64,000 nt of DNA from NCBI RefSeq assembly GCF_024171695.1, contig NZ_JAMTCF010000006.1, forward strand, positions 1 to 64,000. Reading direction: 5' to 3'. The position numbers and the translations under genes were made by a program. Of this stretch, positions 49,401 through 56,782 are shown piece by piece (position 1 is the first letter of the stretch; each line of letters starts with the position of its first letter). The notes under the pieces were generated by a model. That model ran no database searches and was not told where the DNA came from. It worked only from the letters and a program-made list of their open reading frames with translations. This DNA is from Actinosynnema pretiosum. Its GTDB lineage: Bacteria; Actinomycetota; Actinomycetes; Mycobacteriales; Pseudonocardiaceae.

Positions 49401-50771
49401 CACGAATGCCGCATCGGTGACCGCCGCCGTTTCCTCAGGCGTCGTCACAGGGTCCTGAGCGCGACGGTGAATGTACTCGGTGTCGATCATGTCCAGGGCA
49501 TGTCGGACCGAGCCGACGAGGCCGTCTCGAATCTCTTCGGCCGCGTGCCGGCCCGCTTCCTCCAGCAGCCGGGCAATCCGGACGGGCGCTGCGATGAACA
49601 TCCGGGCGACTGCCCTCCTGGCGGTCCCGACCGTTCCAGCGTCGTAGCTATCCTCCGGTGGAACATCCATGGAAACGACCAAGTTCGGCAAGAGCTGGAC
49701 AGCCAGCTCGAGATGGGTGCTCGCGAGATACTCGATGGCGCCAGCGGCGGCCCGCCGGTCGAAGTCGGAGACCCGCGGCGGCTTGTGCGCTGGGTTCACG
49801 ATGAAGCCCGTCACCGCAGGCCGCGGCAGCATCCCACCCAGCCGGGCGACCAACCTGTCCGGACATAGGTCTGCGAGGACCCGCAACGGACCTGGGTCGT
49901 TCGCCTGCACCACCGGCGTCGGGCCGGAGAAATGATGGTCACTGGGTGTCTTCGACCCCGCCAATACCACGACCGCCCAGATGACTGCATCATCGACCGC
50001 CGCCGCGTCCACCAAGTCCGGGTGGTCTGTCAGGCAGCGGCCAGCCTCCAGTCTCGGGGCCGTCCGCAACGCCGCGAACGCAGTCGCCACCAAGCGTTCC
50101 GCGAGCTCCGGCCGCCGCGACGTCAGGTGCCGCAACGGCTCCAACAGCTCGGCGAGTCCGACGCCCTCCACGGCATCGAACAGCTCGTCGATGATGCGTT
50201 CATCAAACCGGTCTGCCGCACGGCCGGCAACCGTCGTCAACCGGCGCCGCGCCGCGGCCGCCGCGTCGACGTCGACGTCAACCGCCGGGTCCGGATCGAG
50301 AACGTCGAGGTCGTCCAGCAGGCCAGCGGTAGCCGGGTCCGCGGTCGCCCGCAGGCCGCGACGTCGTTCCATCCGCTCAGCGCGAGCAACACAGCGGGCC
50401 CGCAGCTTCTCAGCGCGCTCGGCTTCTGCGGCCTCGGCCTCGTTCTGCCGGGTTAGAACCTCGGTCTCCAGGTTTGGAAGTCGCCCCGTCGGGCTCCTCA
50501 AGTCACAGCCCACGCAGTGCTCGGCGTAGAACTCGAATGCCTGGTGGTCCAACCGCATCCCGGCTGTGTTTCCGATGGCGACCGGGCACTCCACCCGCCG
50601 CATGTTCAACGGCAGCCCGGTCATCTCCTCTAGCGTCCCGCGGCCGCCGAACTCCACGAACCGCATGTGCTGGCAGTGATTCGCAGCCAGGTCCATGACC
50701 TGAGCGTTCTCCTGCCCCAGCTCGAGGTACCTGGCGATCTCTGCCTCGTCCAACCGTCCACTCCCGTTCAT
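46479..50771 (-). CDS. Giant protein: Cys/His-rich N-terminus, helical repeats and a C-terminal PD-(D/E)XK-like nuclease
   Basis: A 1430-residue protein from ATG 50771. Residues about 30-92 are rich in Cys/His (NHCQH, VECPVAIG, LDHQAFEFYAEHCVGCD), suggesting a zinc-binding module. A charged coiled-coil-like stretch follows (about 105-140). From about 180 to 1050 the chain is Ala/Leu-rich helix pairs, like HEAT or TPR repeats. After a beta-rich domain (about 1060-1220) comes a nuclease-like segment: FHDDLHAALLADPTL, RVERG, and DGITAELK with D1326, E1331 and K1333, followed by a strand with LSILVVLDMS. This fits a restriction-endonuclease fold. No P-loop is seen. I recognise no named family. 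Its neighbourhood (STAND-nuclease, CHAT proteases) suggests defence. Confidence 0.7.
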   Translation of the reverse strand: MNGSGRLDEAEIARYLELGQENAQVMDLAANHCQHMRFVEFGGRGTLEEMTGLPLNMRRVECPVAIGNTAGMRLDHQAFEFYAEHCVGCDLRSPTGRLPNLETEVLTRQNEAEAAEAERAEKLRARCVARAERMERRRGLRATADPATAGLLDDLDVLDPDPAVDVDVDAAAAARRRLTTVAGRAADRFDERIIDELFDAVEGVGLAELLEPLRHLTSRRPELAERLVATAFAALRTAPRLEAGRCLTDHPDLVDAAAVDDAVIWAVVVLAGSKTPSDHHFSGPTPVVQANDPGPLRVLADLCPDRLVARLGGMLPRPAVTGFIVNPAHKPPRVSDFDRRAAAGAIEYLASTHLELAVQLLPNLVVSMDVPPEDSYDAGTVGTARRAVARMFIAAPVRIARLLEEAGRHAAEEIRDGLVGSVRHALDMIDTEYIHRRAQDPVTTPEETAAVTDAAFVFLLARTDDSWGHQVAFSAAEVIEQMGRQRSDTLAGRLDATLGAFVTLTRHRLTEQTSVLISAAAPDPLAGMEAYARKNSLFQAALRLLRAVEFASSTDPLSVCETITALITRERDSDLDSDVVRPLLATLGEVGRRHGSQPRVLQAILPTLHTYLVDADPGPRAAALKAWTTIGRTHALPSTVADLLPALVSDTYVVVIDAVLDAACELPWPDKESRVRLALHAAAVMEGINVSKHLETFLASLAVLRHHVPDLVALAELEKKALARVPELEWHQATEVTEQPWQPDARVAPELAVVWLALAPQRTYGLRQHDEAEEALNGLLDCGVGLLGLPAAEIIKVGAGHSPESHYGSMEYAEVLARAERRSHALALLESALSRIPDEPARSSQRALVVLAGAVGRLQVTLEPDLPNNANVREAVDEVRAAIGICLGHSEDDLRWLRPFVKAAAVRAAIVCALLDLPSSAEVTAGLADTPSDQATADVVETTDPAEQFKARAQRLRDLATTLQHGGKSTGTATHGGVVVTGRLLDAVAHLLDAEGADLNADLTQARAHRTATARRAAAIDLNAYRDDDPLLSRARALRATLAADPDQTAPIGLGAVLPAAAGLPAPLLFIRSPERQHGSRPWRPPAEPEPDSPTVAVALVSIDDTLLTGPAIVDPALTHTLTLQVQTDPWPAWVERLDAELVSTLNETELQRPALTWQRSQHADDPETYEGTGSLHVRYAVPTTQQAPPVLVRLTWRGTDETGNPKSQPLDVAGHREFRVRPYDQTRDATTQYEVFDEHLLGIYEKLAIAGYPHNQLQPFARLLNAVSRAGLAMTWNKKYRRGQYVSERQFHDDLHAALLADPTLEGRVERGTALAHGYLDTRHDGITAELKVARDQPVTPKSATKYIGQPTQYAAADGVRLSILVVLDMSRKVLPIGTPENYLFVLDPQQHGMTDPHSPSVVVTLVINGNLPVPSSWSRRRTPTTDSF

Positions 50772-51438
50772 GGGCCACCGCCGACACCATCATTCTGACG
50801 CGCACCACCGACAAAATTCCGACCGGCAAGGGTGCCGCCAACCCGTCGGCACCCTTCAAGGCTTTTCAGACACGCCAACCCATGCCTGATGACGCGGCCC
50901 CTGTCTCCTCACACCCTCTGAAGCCGACGTTCACAGCATGTCTGTAACGACTGGTCCTGCCGAGCGGGTCAAAGACCTACCCTCCACCGTCTCCTGATAC
51001 ATCCGGCCGCGTCAGCGCGAAACGCGCCTCCACGACCAAGTTGCCGGAACGAATCCCCAGGTCAGCCCCATTCTTTGGCACTCACCCGAGGTCCGGTCAG
51101 GGCTGCGGCACGAACCGAGATCACCAACCGACAGGAGGCAAAGCCGCCGCCACTGGCCTCCGACGGCTCACCCGCACGACTAGCACACGCTCGGCGGCAC
51201 GATGTCCGACACGGCGCCCGTGCACTTGGACTCGGGCAGCACGCCCGCTACGAACGAGATCACACATTGCTGCCAACGGCGCGCCGCGCGGCAAGTTGAC
51301 AGATGCCCGCGCGGTGACGTCACCAACTGCGTGGTGACCGGGTCGGCACGGCGGGTGCCAACCGCACCTCAGACGTGCAGGTCGTCAGAACCTGTGATCG
51401 TCGGTCGATCCGGCTGGACGCTCCAACTTTCAGCTGAG
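50772..51438. other. Gap with the second copy of the direct repeat
   Basis: About 665 bases upstream of the giant gene and downstream of the EACC1-like gene. It holds the second 78-bp repeat copy (51086-51163). Sequence just upstream of ATG 50771 should carry the giant gene's promoter. Open frames on the plus strand (for example 51041-51337 and 51202-51792) have no family match and I do not call them. Confidence 0.45.
51086..51163 (+). repeat. 78-bp direct repeat, copy 2
   Basis: Partner of the copy at 46078-46155, 71 of 78 bases identical, same orientation. This copy lacks the ~50-base extra segment that precedes copy 1. Together they bracket the 1430-residue gene and its upstream region, about 5 kb apart. 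Confidence 0.8.
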
Positions 51439-51762
51439 TCACTCCAAGTCACCGACGAGCCCCTCTTTGATCATCTTCGCCAGCGTCTCGACATCTGTCT
51501 CAGGCGTCACGGCAATTTCGATATTGCCGCGACTGCCTTTGACCTTCATGATCACGCCTTTATCTTTAACAAACTTCTTTTTGATCATCGCGGCCAGCTT
51601 GGTAAACGTGTCAGGTGCTTGCAGCAGACTGATAGTCGTGGCCGCCGCAGTGGCTCCGGCGATCACCAACTGAGCGGTCGAACTCCGGGTGCCGGGACGA
51701 ATAGCGAGACCTTCGGCAACCAGATCGTCCGCGAGTTCGCGCGACACTTCAAGGCGAATCAT
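51439..51762 (-). CDS. Small EACC1-like protein coupled to the CHAT protease
   Basis: A 107-residue protein. ATG 51762 (second of two adjacent ATGs) has AAGGAGA six bases upstream. It starts MIRLEVSRELADDL, contains a short hydrophobic Ala/Thr segment (LVIAGATAAATTISLL), then a Lys-rich beta domain (KKKFVKDKGVIMKVKG, NIEIAVTPETDVETLAKMIK). This order, a small domain with a hydrophobic centre and a beta-rich end, resembles the effector-associated constant component EACC1 of bacterial NTP-dependent conflict systems. It follows the CHAT gene after 14 bases and would be its constant adaptor. The family call is by eye and moderate. Confidence 0.5.
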   Translation of the reverse strand: MIRLEVSRELADDLVAEGLAIRPGTRSSTAQLVIAGATAAATTISLLQAPDTFTKLAAMIKKKFVKDKGVIMKVKGSRGNIEIAVTPETDVETLAKMIKEGLVGDLE

Positions 51763-51776
51763 CATATGTCTCCTTG

Positions 51777-54143
51777 TCAGAAGGCCTGGTAGGCAGCCCA
51801 GATGATGGGGTGGGGATCTTTGATGTCTTCGGTGTACCCGATCCCGCCACGCAGCGAGTAGACCTTCCACTCGGTTAGCATCCTCAACTGGACACCACGC
51901 AGGCGTGTCGCCGCATCGGCCTGAGGGGCAAGCATCTCCGCGACGAGGATATCGTCCAGCGCCTGCGTAAACGGGGCATCGAAGACGTCGACCCCAGTCG
52001 CGATCACTTGTTGTCCACCCGACTTGATGATGCCGGCGGCAAGACCGATGGTCTCACCACCGAGCGTCGCACCGCTCGAACTGGAGCAGCAGGAGAGGAT
52101 CACATGAGTCGGCATGGGCAAGAACGGCGTTCCGTCATCGAATTCACCGAAGAACTCCCCGGCACGCAGATAGTCCTCTCCTGCGAGAGGAAGAGTCGAG
52201 TACGAGGGGTCGACGTCGTTCCGGGCGTGCCCTGAGTAGAAGAAAATCCCAGGTGCACTAGGGCCGATTTCATGCAATGCCTGAAGAATCGCATCCTTGG
52301 TCGCATCTAGGCCATGTAATTCCACTCGTGCGGCACCGGCGACGGAGGCTGCGGCGCGATCACGAAGTGTGCCGTCGGGATTCTCACAGGACAGAAGAAA
52401 AGGAACGACCGAAGGCGTCTTGGTGCGTCGCGCACTCCGACTGCTCTCGATCGTGCTCGATGTCCACATCCGCAGCACTGCTCGTTCCACCAGCCTGTCG
52501 TCGCTGCCAGGTACGACCGCGATCGGCCAGAGCACCGCAGCGAACTCACGGGCGGCTGAAATCGTCAGTCGCAGCGACCCGCCAGTAGGAGGTCGGTCAA
52601 GCAGGGCAACCAGCGGTTGCGGGAGTAGACGGCCGACTGTCGACGAAATGATCTGTTCCTCCGGCGACTTCCACTCTGCGAGATGCTGCACGGGTTCGTA
52701 GTAGTCACCCGGCTGTGGCACATAGGGAGGCAGGCTCCACCACTGAGGTTCGGATGCTGCCGAATACCCCGCAAGTGCACGGAGCACCGGTTGCAAGTTC
52801 ACGTGCTCGTTGAGGTCGGACATTCCAGTCGCAATGGCCTCACCGTCAACAGCGAGAAACCAGAAGAGTACGCCCTGCTCGATCTGGGTGGACCAGAAAG
52901 CTCCCGGTGGGAGCGTCAGAGTCTCGGCATTCACCGGAGCAGGGGCGAGCAACCGCGTTGCGTTGAACGCGTCATTCAGCGCTGCGAACAAGGAGTTTCC
53001 GGCATGGTGTTCTGCTCCGCCAGCTTTCTGTCGGGGCTCGTCTTCCGAACCATCGGATTCTCGCTCTGACCGCAGGTTGACCTCATCGGGGATCTTCTCG
53101 CTCTCTTCCGTATCAACCTCGACGACAGCGGCGATGACAGACTGGAGACGGCAGTTCTCGATCATGACACCGACCGCGGTGGTATCTGCAAGCTCTATCG
53201 ATGCCCGCAAAGCGACATAACGCGACGGAGCACAGTAACGCCATGCGGCTTGGCGCTGCGTATGCGAACAAGCTTGGTACCGGATGGAGTCGAGGAACTG
53301 CCACGCCACGAGCGCCTCGTCCCTGCCCTCGGCCGGACGTCCTAGCTTCAGCAACAGAATGGCCCGCCGTTGCCGGAGATCTGCCAATATCCAGGCGTCC
53401 GCTTTCGGCTTGTCCAAGTGGAGCCAAGCCTCCTCGAGTACCTCGAAGGCTTCATTCAGGTGACCGTCACGGGTCAGGCGACCGACGACGAGCGACACGA
53501 GGTACCCGTACACGTCGCGCCCCATCCAACGCGTGGCACGAAGCCCGTCCAGCTCATCGAGGACGTCTGCGGTGGGATCGGCGAGCGCTCTGGTGATTCG
53601 CAGAAAGTAACGCTTATAGCCTGCTCCCTCTCCCATGTCCGCCAAGAGCTCGGACGCGGATTCGTGTTCCTCCATCATCAGCTGACAGAGGATGGCCAAG
53701 CTATACGCCCTAATGCGTCGTTCCACAGAACCGTAGAACATTGCTGCGTACCCAAAGCCATCCGTGGCCAACTTCCAATCGCCGAAACGCAAGTAGATGC
53801 GCGCAAGTACCTCGTAGGTACGACCCATCGACGTGTCCTTCGACAACGGGCTCCGCGAACGACTCATGTCTCGGAACATTCGCATCATGCCCGCTCTGGC
53901 CACGGAGATACCAGCACTACCCATATCTCGGTCGTTGGCGTAACAGAGCCCGGCGAAGTAGCCGTCGAGCTCGGAGATCTCCAGGTCGAGATCTTTCGGG
54001 AGCTTCTTCCAGGTGCTCGTGCCGTGGTCGAGCCACTTAGCCAACCGCCTGATCCATGCCGAAACCGGCTTGGCCGGATCAGGGGTATGCCAAGCCCGTG
54101 TCGCTCGACCGAACGCTGCCAGCACCTTCGCGGCGATCAGCAT
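51777..54143 (-). CDS. CHAT-domain protease with an N-terminal helical repeat region
   Basis: A 788-residue protein. ATG 54143 is preferred (GGGG four bases upstream) over a longer open frame. Residues about 80-350 are TPR-like helix pairs (GRTYEVLARIYLRFGDWKLA, HLNEAFEVLEEAWLHLDK). The C-terminal CHAT domain, a caspase-like clan CD peptidase, has catalytic His in IFFYSGHARND (about 637) and catalytic Cys in THVILSCCSSSSGA (about 683-684). CHAT proteases in defence loci are usually activated by a sensor and cleave an effector or partner. The downstream EACC1-like protein is the likely partner. Both active-site residues are present. Confidence 0.83.
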   Translation of the reverse strand: MLIAAKVLAAFGRATRAWHTPDPAKPVSAWIRRLAKWLDHGTSTWKKLPKDLDLEISELDGYFAGLCYANDRDMGSAGISVARAGMMRMFRDMSRSRSPLSKDTSMGRTYEVLARIYLRFGDWKLATDGFGYAAMFYGSVERRIRAYSLAILCQLMMEEHESASELLADMGEGAGYKRYFLRITRALADPTADVLDELDGLRATRWMGRDVYGYLVSLVVGRLTRDGHLNEAFEVLEEAWLHLDKPKADAWILADLRQRRAILLLKLGRPAEGRDEALVAWQFLDSIRYQACSHTQRQAAWRYCAPSRYVALRASIELADTTAVGVMIENCRLQSVIAAVVEVDTEESEKIPDEVNLRSERESDGSEDEPRQKAGGAEHHAGNSLFAALNDAFNATRLLAPAPVNAETLTLPPGAFWSTQIEQGVLFWFLAVDGEAIATGMSDLNEHVNLQPVLRALAGYSAASEPQWWSLPPYVPQPGDYYEPVQHLAEWKSPEEQIISSTVGRLLPQPLVALLDRPPTGGSLRLTISAAREFAAVLWPIAVVPGSDDRLVERAVLRMWTSSTIESSRSARRTKTPSVVPFLLSCENPDGTLRDRAAASVAGAARVELHGLDATKDAILQALHEIGPSAPGIFFYSGHARNDVDPSYSTLPLAGEDYLRAGEFFGEFDDGTPFLPMPTHVILSCCSSSSGATLGGETIGLAAGIIKSGGQQVIATGVDVFDAPFTQALDDILVAEMLAPQADAATRLRGVQLRMLTEWKVYSLRGGIGYTEDIKDPHPIIWAAYQAF

Positions 54144-55440
54144 CAAACCCCCAGCTCTGTGATGAACAACTAGGGATCTATCGCTTGGGCACGGCAGAAC
54201 GTCACAGAGAGTTGTCGGCAAACACACCTGCGCGAACACGCTGCTCAGATGTCACTCGAAGTGCCGATCAAGCTCTCGCGCGGCGCTGGTACACCATTCC
54301 GCCGGGCGCAATCCCTACGCCCATCCCAACACCCGCACCGCGTTACGGCCGTGTCGGCCCCCAGACCCGGCGTGTCGGGCCGAACACACCGATCTTGAAA
54401 CCGTCCCGATGCTGATGCTGTCGACCTCCGCCGTACGACACCCGGCGGCACCGGGAGCTCGTCACTGGACGGATCTGTGACTTCCGACGCAAGACCCTCC
54501 AAACCCACAGCGTTGGCCCGAATGAGTGAATCGGCGGTTTTTGGTCGTCGCCACCGCAGTCTGGAGGTAACATGGGCGCGCTCTGTTGAAAGTAGTTTCG
54601 GATTTAGAGCAGCATGGAGTTGCCGAACGTCAAGGAACTGGCCTGCGACCCCCGGTTCGAGACCACTCACCACCCGGTGGAACTGTTGTGAGGGCCAGGC
54701 ACTGTCGACCAGGTGCACGCCTGGGCGCGGACGCACCAGCCCGAGGGCAACGAGGTCGACACCCTCGACCGTCACTTCGTGATCCGTCGTCACGGCGACC
54801 ACGTTGACCCGCCCCGCAGCACTGCGGTGACCGCTGGACTGCCCTCTGACCAGCGAAGCGGCATCTGGTTCCTGGTCAAGGCCGACGAACCACTCAGCGC
54901 GTTCAACCACATCCGCAGCCAAATCGACCGCACCAGCGCTTGCGCAGGCCGCAGCGAGTGCCGGAACTGCCTGGCCCACACCGTGGCCCAGGGCGGTTGG
55001 CACACAGTCCTCGGGCACGCCGCCCGCATCGGGCTCGACACCGCTCCCCTGGTTCCACCGGAGGTCCGGGTACCTTCGGTTCTACCCCCATGGACTGAGT
55101 CCTGACCGGTGATCACGCCGCGCCATTCACTTCGCCGCGCAGATGCCCAGTTGAACGGCACATCGCGTCGCCAGTGCATCCGATCCGCATCAATATCACC
55201 TGAAGCCGCCCGCCACAAGCAGGTCCGACGCAGGCGTGCTGAGGAAGGATTTCGTGCAGCTTGCACATAATGGTTGCTACTCAATCCGCGCTCGTCGCGC
55301 CCGATTACCGGGTCTGCGACATCATCTTGGCCTGGCAGGCCAACCATGCACGAAGTCGTTAGTAGCGTGAACCCCGCGTAGTGCGGTGACCGAGTGCCGC
55401 TTCAGGAGAATGATGTAGCGCATCTGCGGACGGAGGACGG
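54144..55440. other. 1.3-kb region without a convincing gene
   Basis: Both strands have open frames (plus 54713-55105, 130 codons; minus 54245-55018, 257 codons) but neither has a good ribosome site or a recognisable domain, and they overlap each other. A 25-codon peptide starting at ATG 54614 ends in TGA and is followed by a stretch reading VDQVHAWARTHQPEGNEVDT, which looks like a decayed gene of unknown family. The promoters of the CHAT gene (minus) and the Zn-ribbon gene (plus) must lie at its two ends. Confidence 0.45.
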
Positions 55441-55863
55441 ATGCGGGACGAAGACGTCGTGGCTGCCGCACGAGCTGTGCGTTCGGACCTGCCCACCCTG
55501 GTCGGCGACGTCCACAGCGCGTTCCTGGAGCGCGAACTGGCCGCCATGCTGGCCCGTGCCGACAACGGCGAGCCGGTCGCTGACGACATCCTGGATCTGC
55601 TCACCCCGCACGACCGGGTCCTAGTGCGGTTGCGCGACCTGCTCCCCGCAACCCCGGACGCCGAGCGCGGTCTCGACAGCGGCGCTTTGGGCACCACCTA
55701 CAGCAGCGCCCACTTCTCACAACTGCCCGGCGTCGCCGCGCCGACCGCCGAGATCCTCTACCGCTGCGGCTTCTGCGACTACGCCTACCCGGTGTTTGAG
55801 GCAGGCGAGCCGGTGCCAGAGAGCTGCCCCGACGGCCACGGTCCGCTCACCACCCGGCGGTAG
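55441..55863 (+). CDS. Small Zn-ribbon-like protein, first gene of a CHAT trio
   Basis: A 140-residue protein from ATG 55441, with GGAGG about five bases upstream. The first ~80 residues are helical (VVAAARAVRSDLPTLVGDVH, then DILDLLTPHDRVLVRLRDLL). Near the C-terminus are two Cys pairs, C-GFC and ESC-PDGH, which may form a small zinc ribbon. No enzyme motif. It is followed after four bases by a membrane protein and then a CHAT-TPR protein, all apparently one operon. It may be the sensor or adaptor that links the membrane component to the protease. Confidence 0.6.
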   Translation: MRDEDVVAAARAVRSDLPTLVGDVHSAFLERELAAMLARADNGEPVADDILDLLTPHDRVLVRLRDLLPATPDAERGLDSGALGTTYSSAHFSQLPGVAAPTAEILYRCGFCDYAYPVFEAGEPVPESCPDGHGPLTTRR

Positions 55864-55867
55864 CGGC

Positions 55868-56782
55868 GTGCTCGGGAGCGTGTGGTCGGGTTTCGGCGGG
55901 AAGGCCGCCGAGCGGTGGGCGTCGCTGCTGGTCTCCCCCGCCCTGGCGTTCTGGGGCGCCGGCCTGCTGGCGTGGGTCCACGCCCGAGGCGGCCTCACCG
56001 GTCGGGGCTGGGTGGCGCTGGAAGCGGCCTGGAAAGCGGGGCCCGGCGCCTCGTCGGTCGTGGCGCAGGCCTGCGCGGTGCTCGGGGTGCTGCTGCTGGT
56101 CGCCACCTCCACGCGGCTCTCCGAGAGCACGACGGAGCCCCTGATCCGGACCATGGAGGGCTACTGGCCAGCGGTGGCGACCCCGATCCGGCTGCTCGTC
56201 ATGGTGGTGCGCAGCTGGCACGCCGATCGCAGGACCGCGCGCTGGCGCGCTCTCGCGACCGCCCGCGCCGACCTCACCGGAGGTGATCACCGCGCCTACC
56301 TACGGTTGACCGCCTGGCGCGGCACGCAGCCTGCAGACCCCGCAGACCGAATGCCCACCAGGCTCGGCAACGTCCTGCGGGCGGCCGAGACCCGGCCGAG
56401 GCACCGCTACGGCCTGGAGGCCGTCGTCTGCTGGCCGCACCTGTGGCTGCTGCTGCCCGAGCACGTCCGCGCCGAACTCTCCACCGCCAGATCCCGGCTC
56501 GACGAACACGCACGTCTCTGGTCGTGGGGCCTTCTCATCGCGGTGTGGACGGTCTTCACCTGGTGGGCGCTGCCGGTCGCGCTCGTCGCGACGACCATCG
56601 GGTACCGGCTCGCCAGGTCGTCGGCAACCACTTACGGCCAGCTCGTCCAAGCTTCGTACGACCTGCACCGGAAGGACCTGTACGAGGCGCTCGGCCGCGA
56701 ACTGCCCGACGACCCGGAAGCCGAGGCGCTGGCGGGTGCCGAGCTGAGCAGGTTCCTACAACGCGGACCGATCCGTGAGTAA
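55868..56782 (+). CDS. Four-helix membrane protein of the CHAT trio
   Basis: A 304-residue protein from GTG 55868. Two hydrophobic segments near the N-terminus (ASLLVSPALAFWGAGLLAWV and SVVAQACAVLGVLLLVATS) and two near residues 225-255 (LWSWGLLIAVWTVFTWWALP and VALVATTIGYRLA) flank a cytosolic domain of about 110 residues. The C-terminal ~45 residues are charged. No family is recognised. It overlaps the CHAT gene by eight bases. It could anchor the protease at the membrane or be the substrate whose cleavage kills or protects the cell; both are inference. Confidence 0.6.
   Translation: MLGSVWSGFGGKAAERWASLLVSPALAFWGAGLLAWVHARGGLTGRGWVALEAAWKAGPGASSVVAQACAVLGVLLLVATSTRLSESTTEPLIRTMEGYWPAVATPIRLLVMVVRSWHADRRTARWRALATARADLTGGDHRAYLRLTAWRGTQPADPADRMPTRLGNVLRAAETRPRHRYGLEAVVCWPHLWLLLPEHVRAELSTARSRLDEHARLWSWGLLIAVWTVFTWWALPVALVATTIGYRLARSSATTYGQLVQASYDLHRKDLYEALGRELPDDPEAEALAGAELSRFLQRGPIRE

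Noticed and set aside
54245-55105. Overlapping open frames of 257 (minus) and 130 (plus) codons between the CHAT loci
   Set aside because: They overlap each other, have no ribosome site or family match, and look like relics or chance; described as part of the gap.
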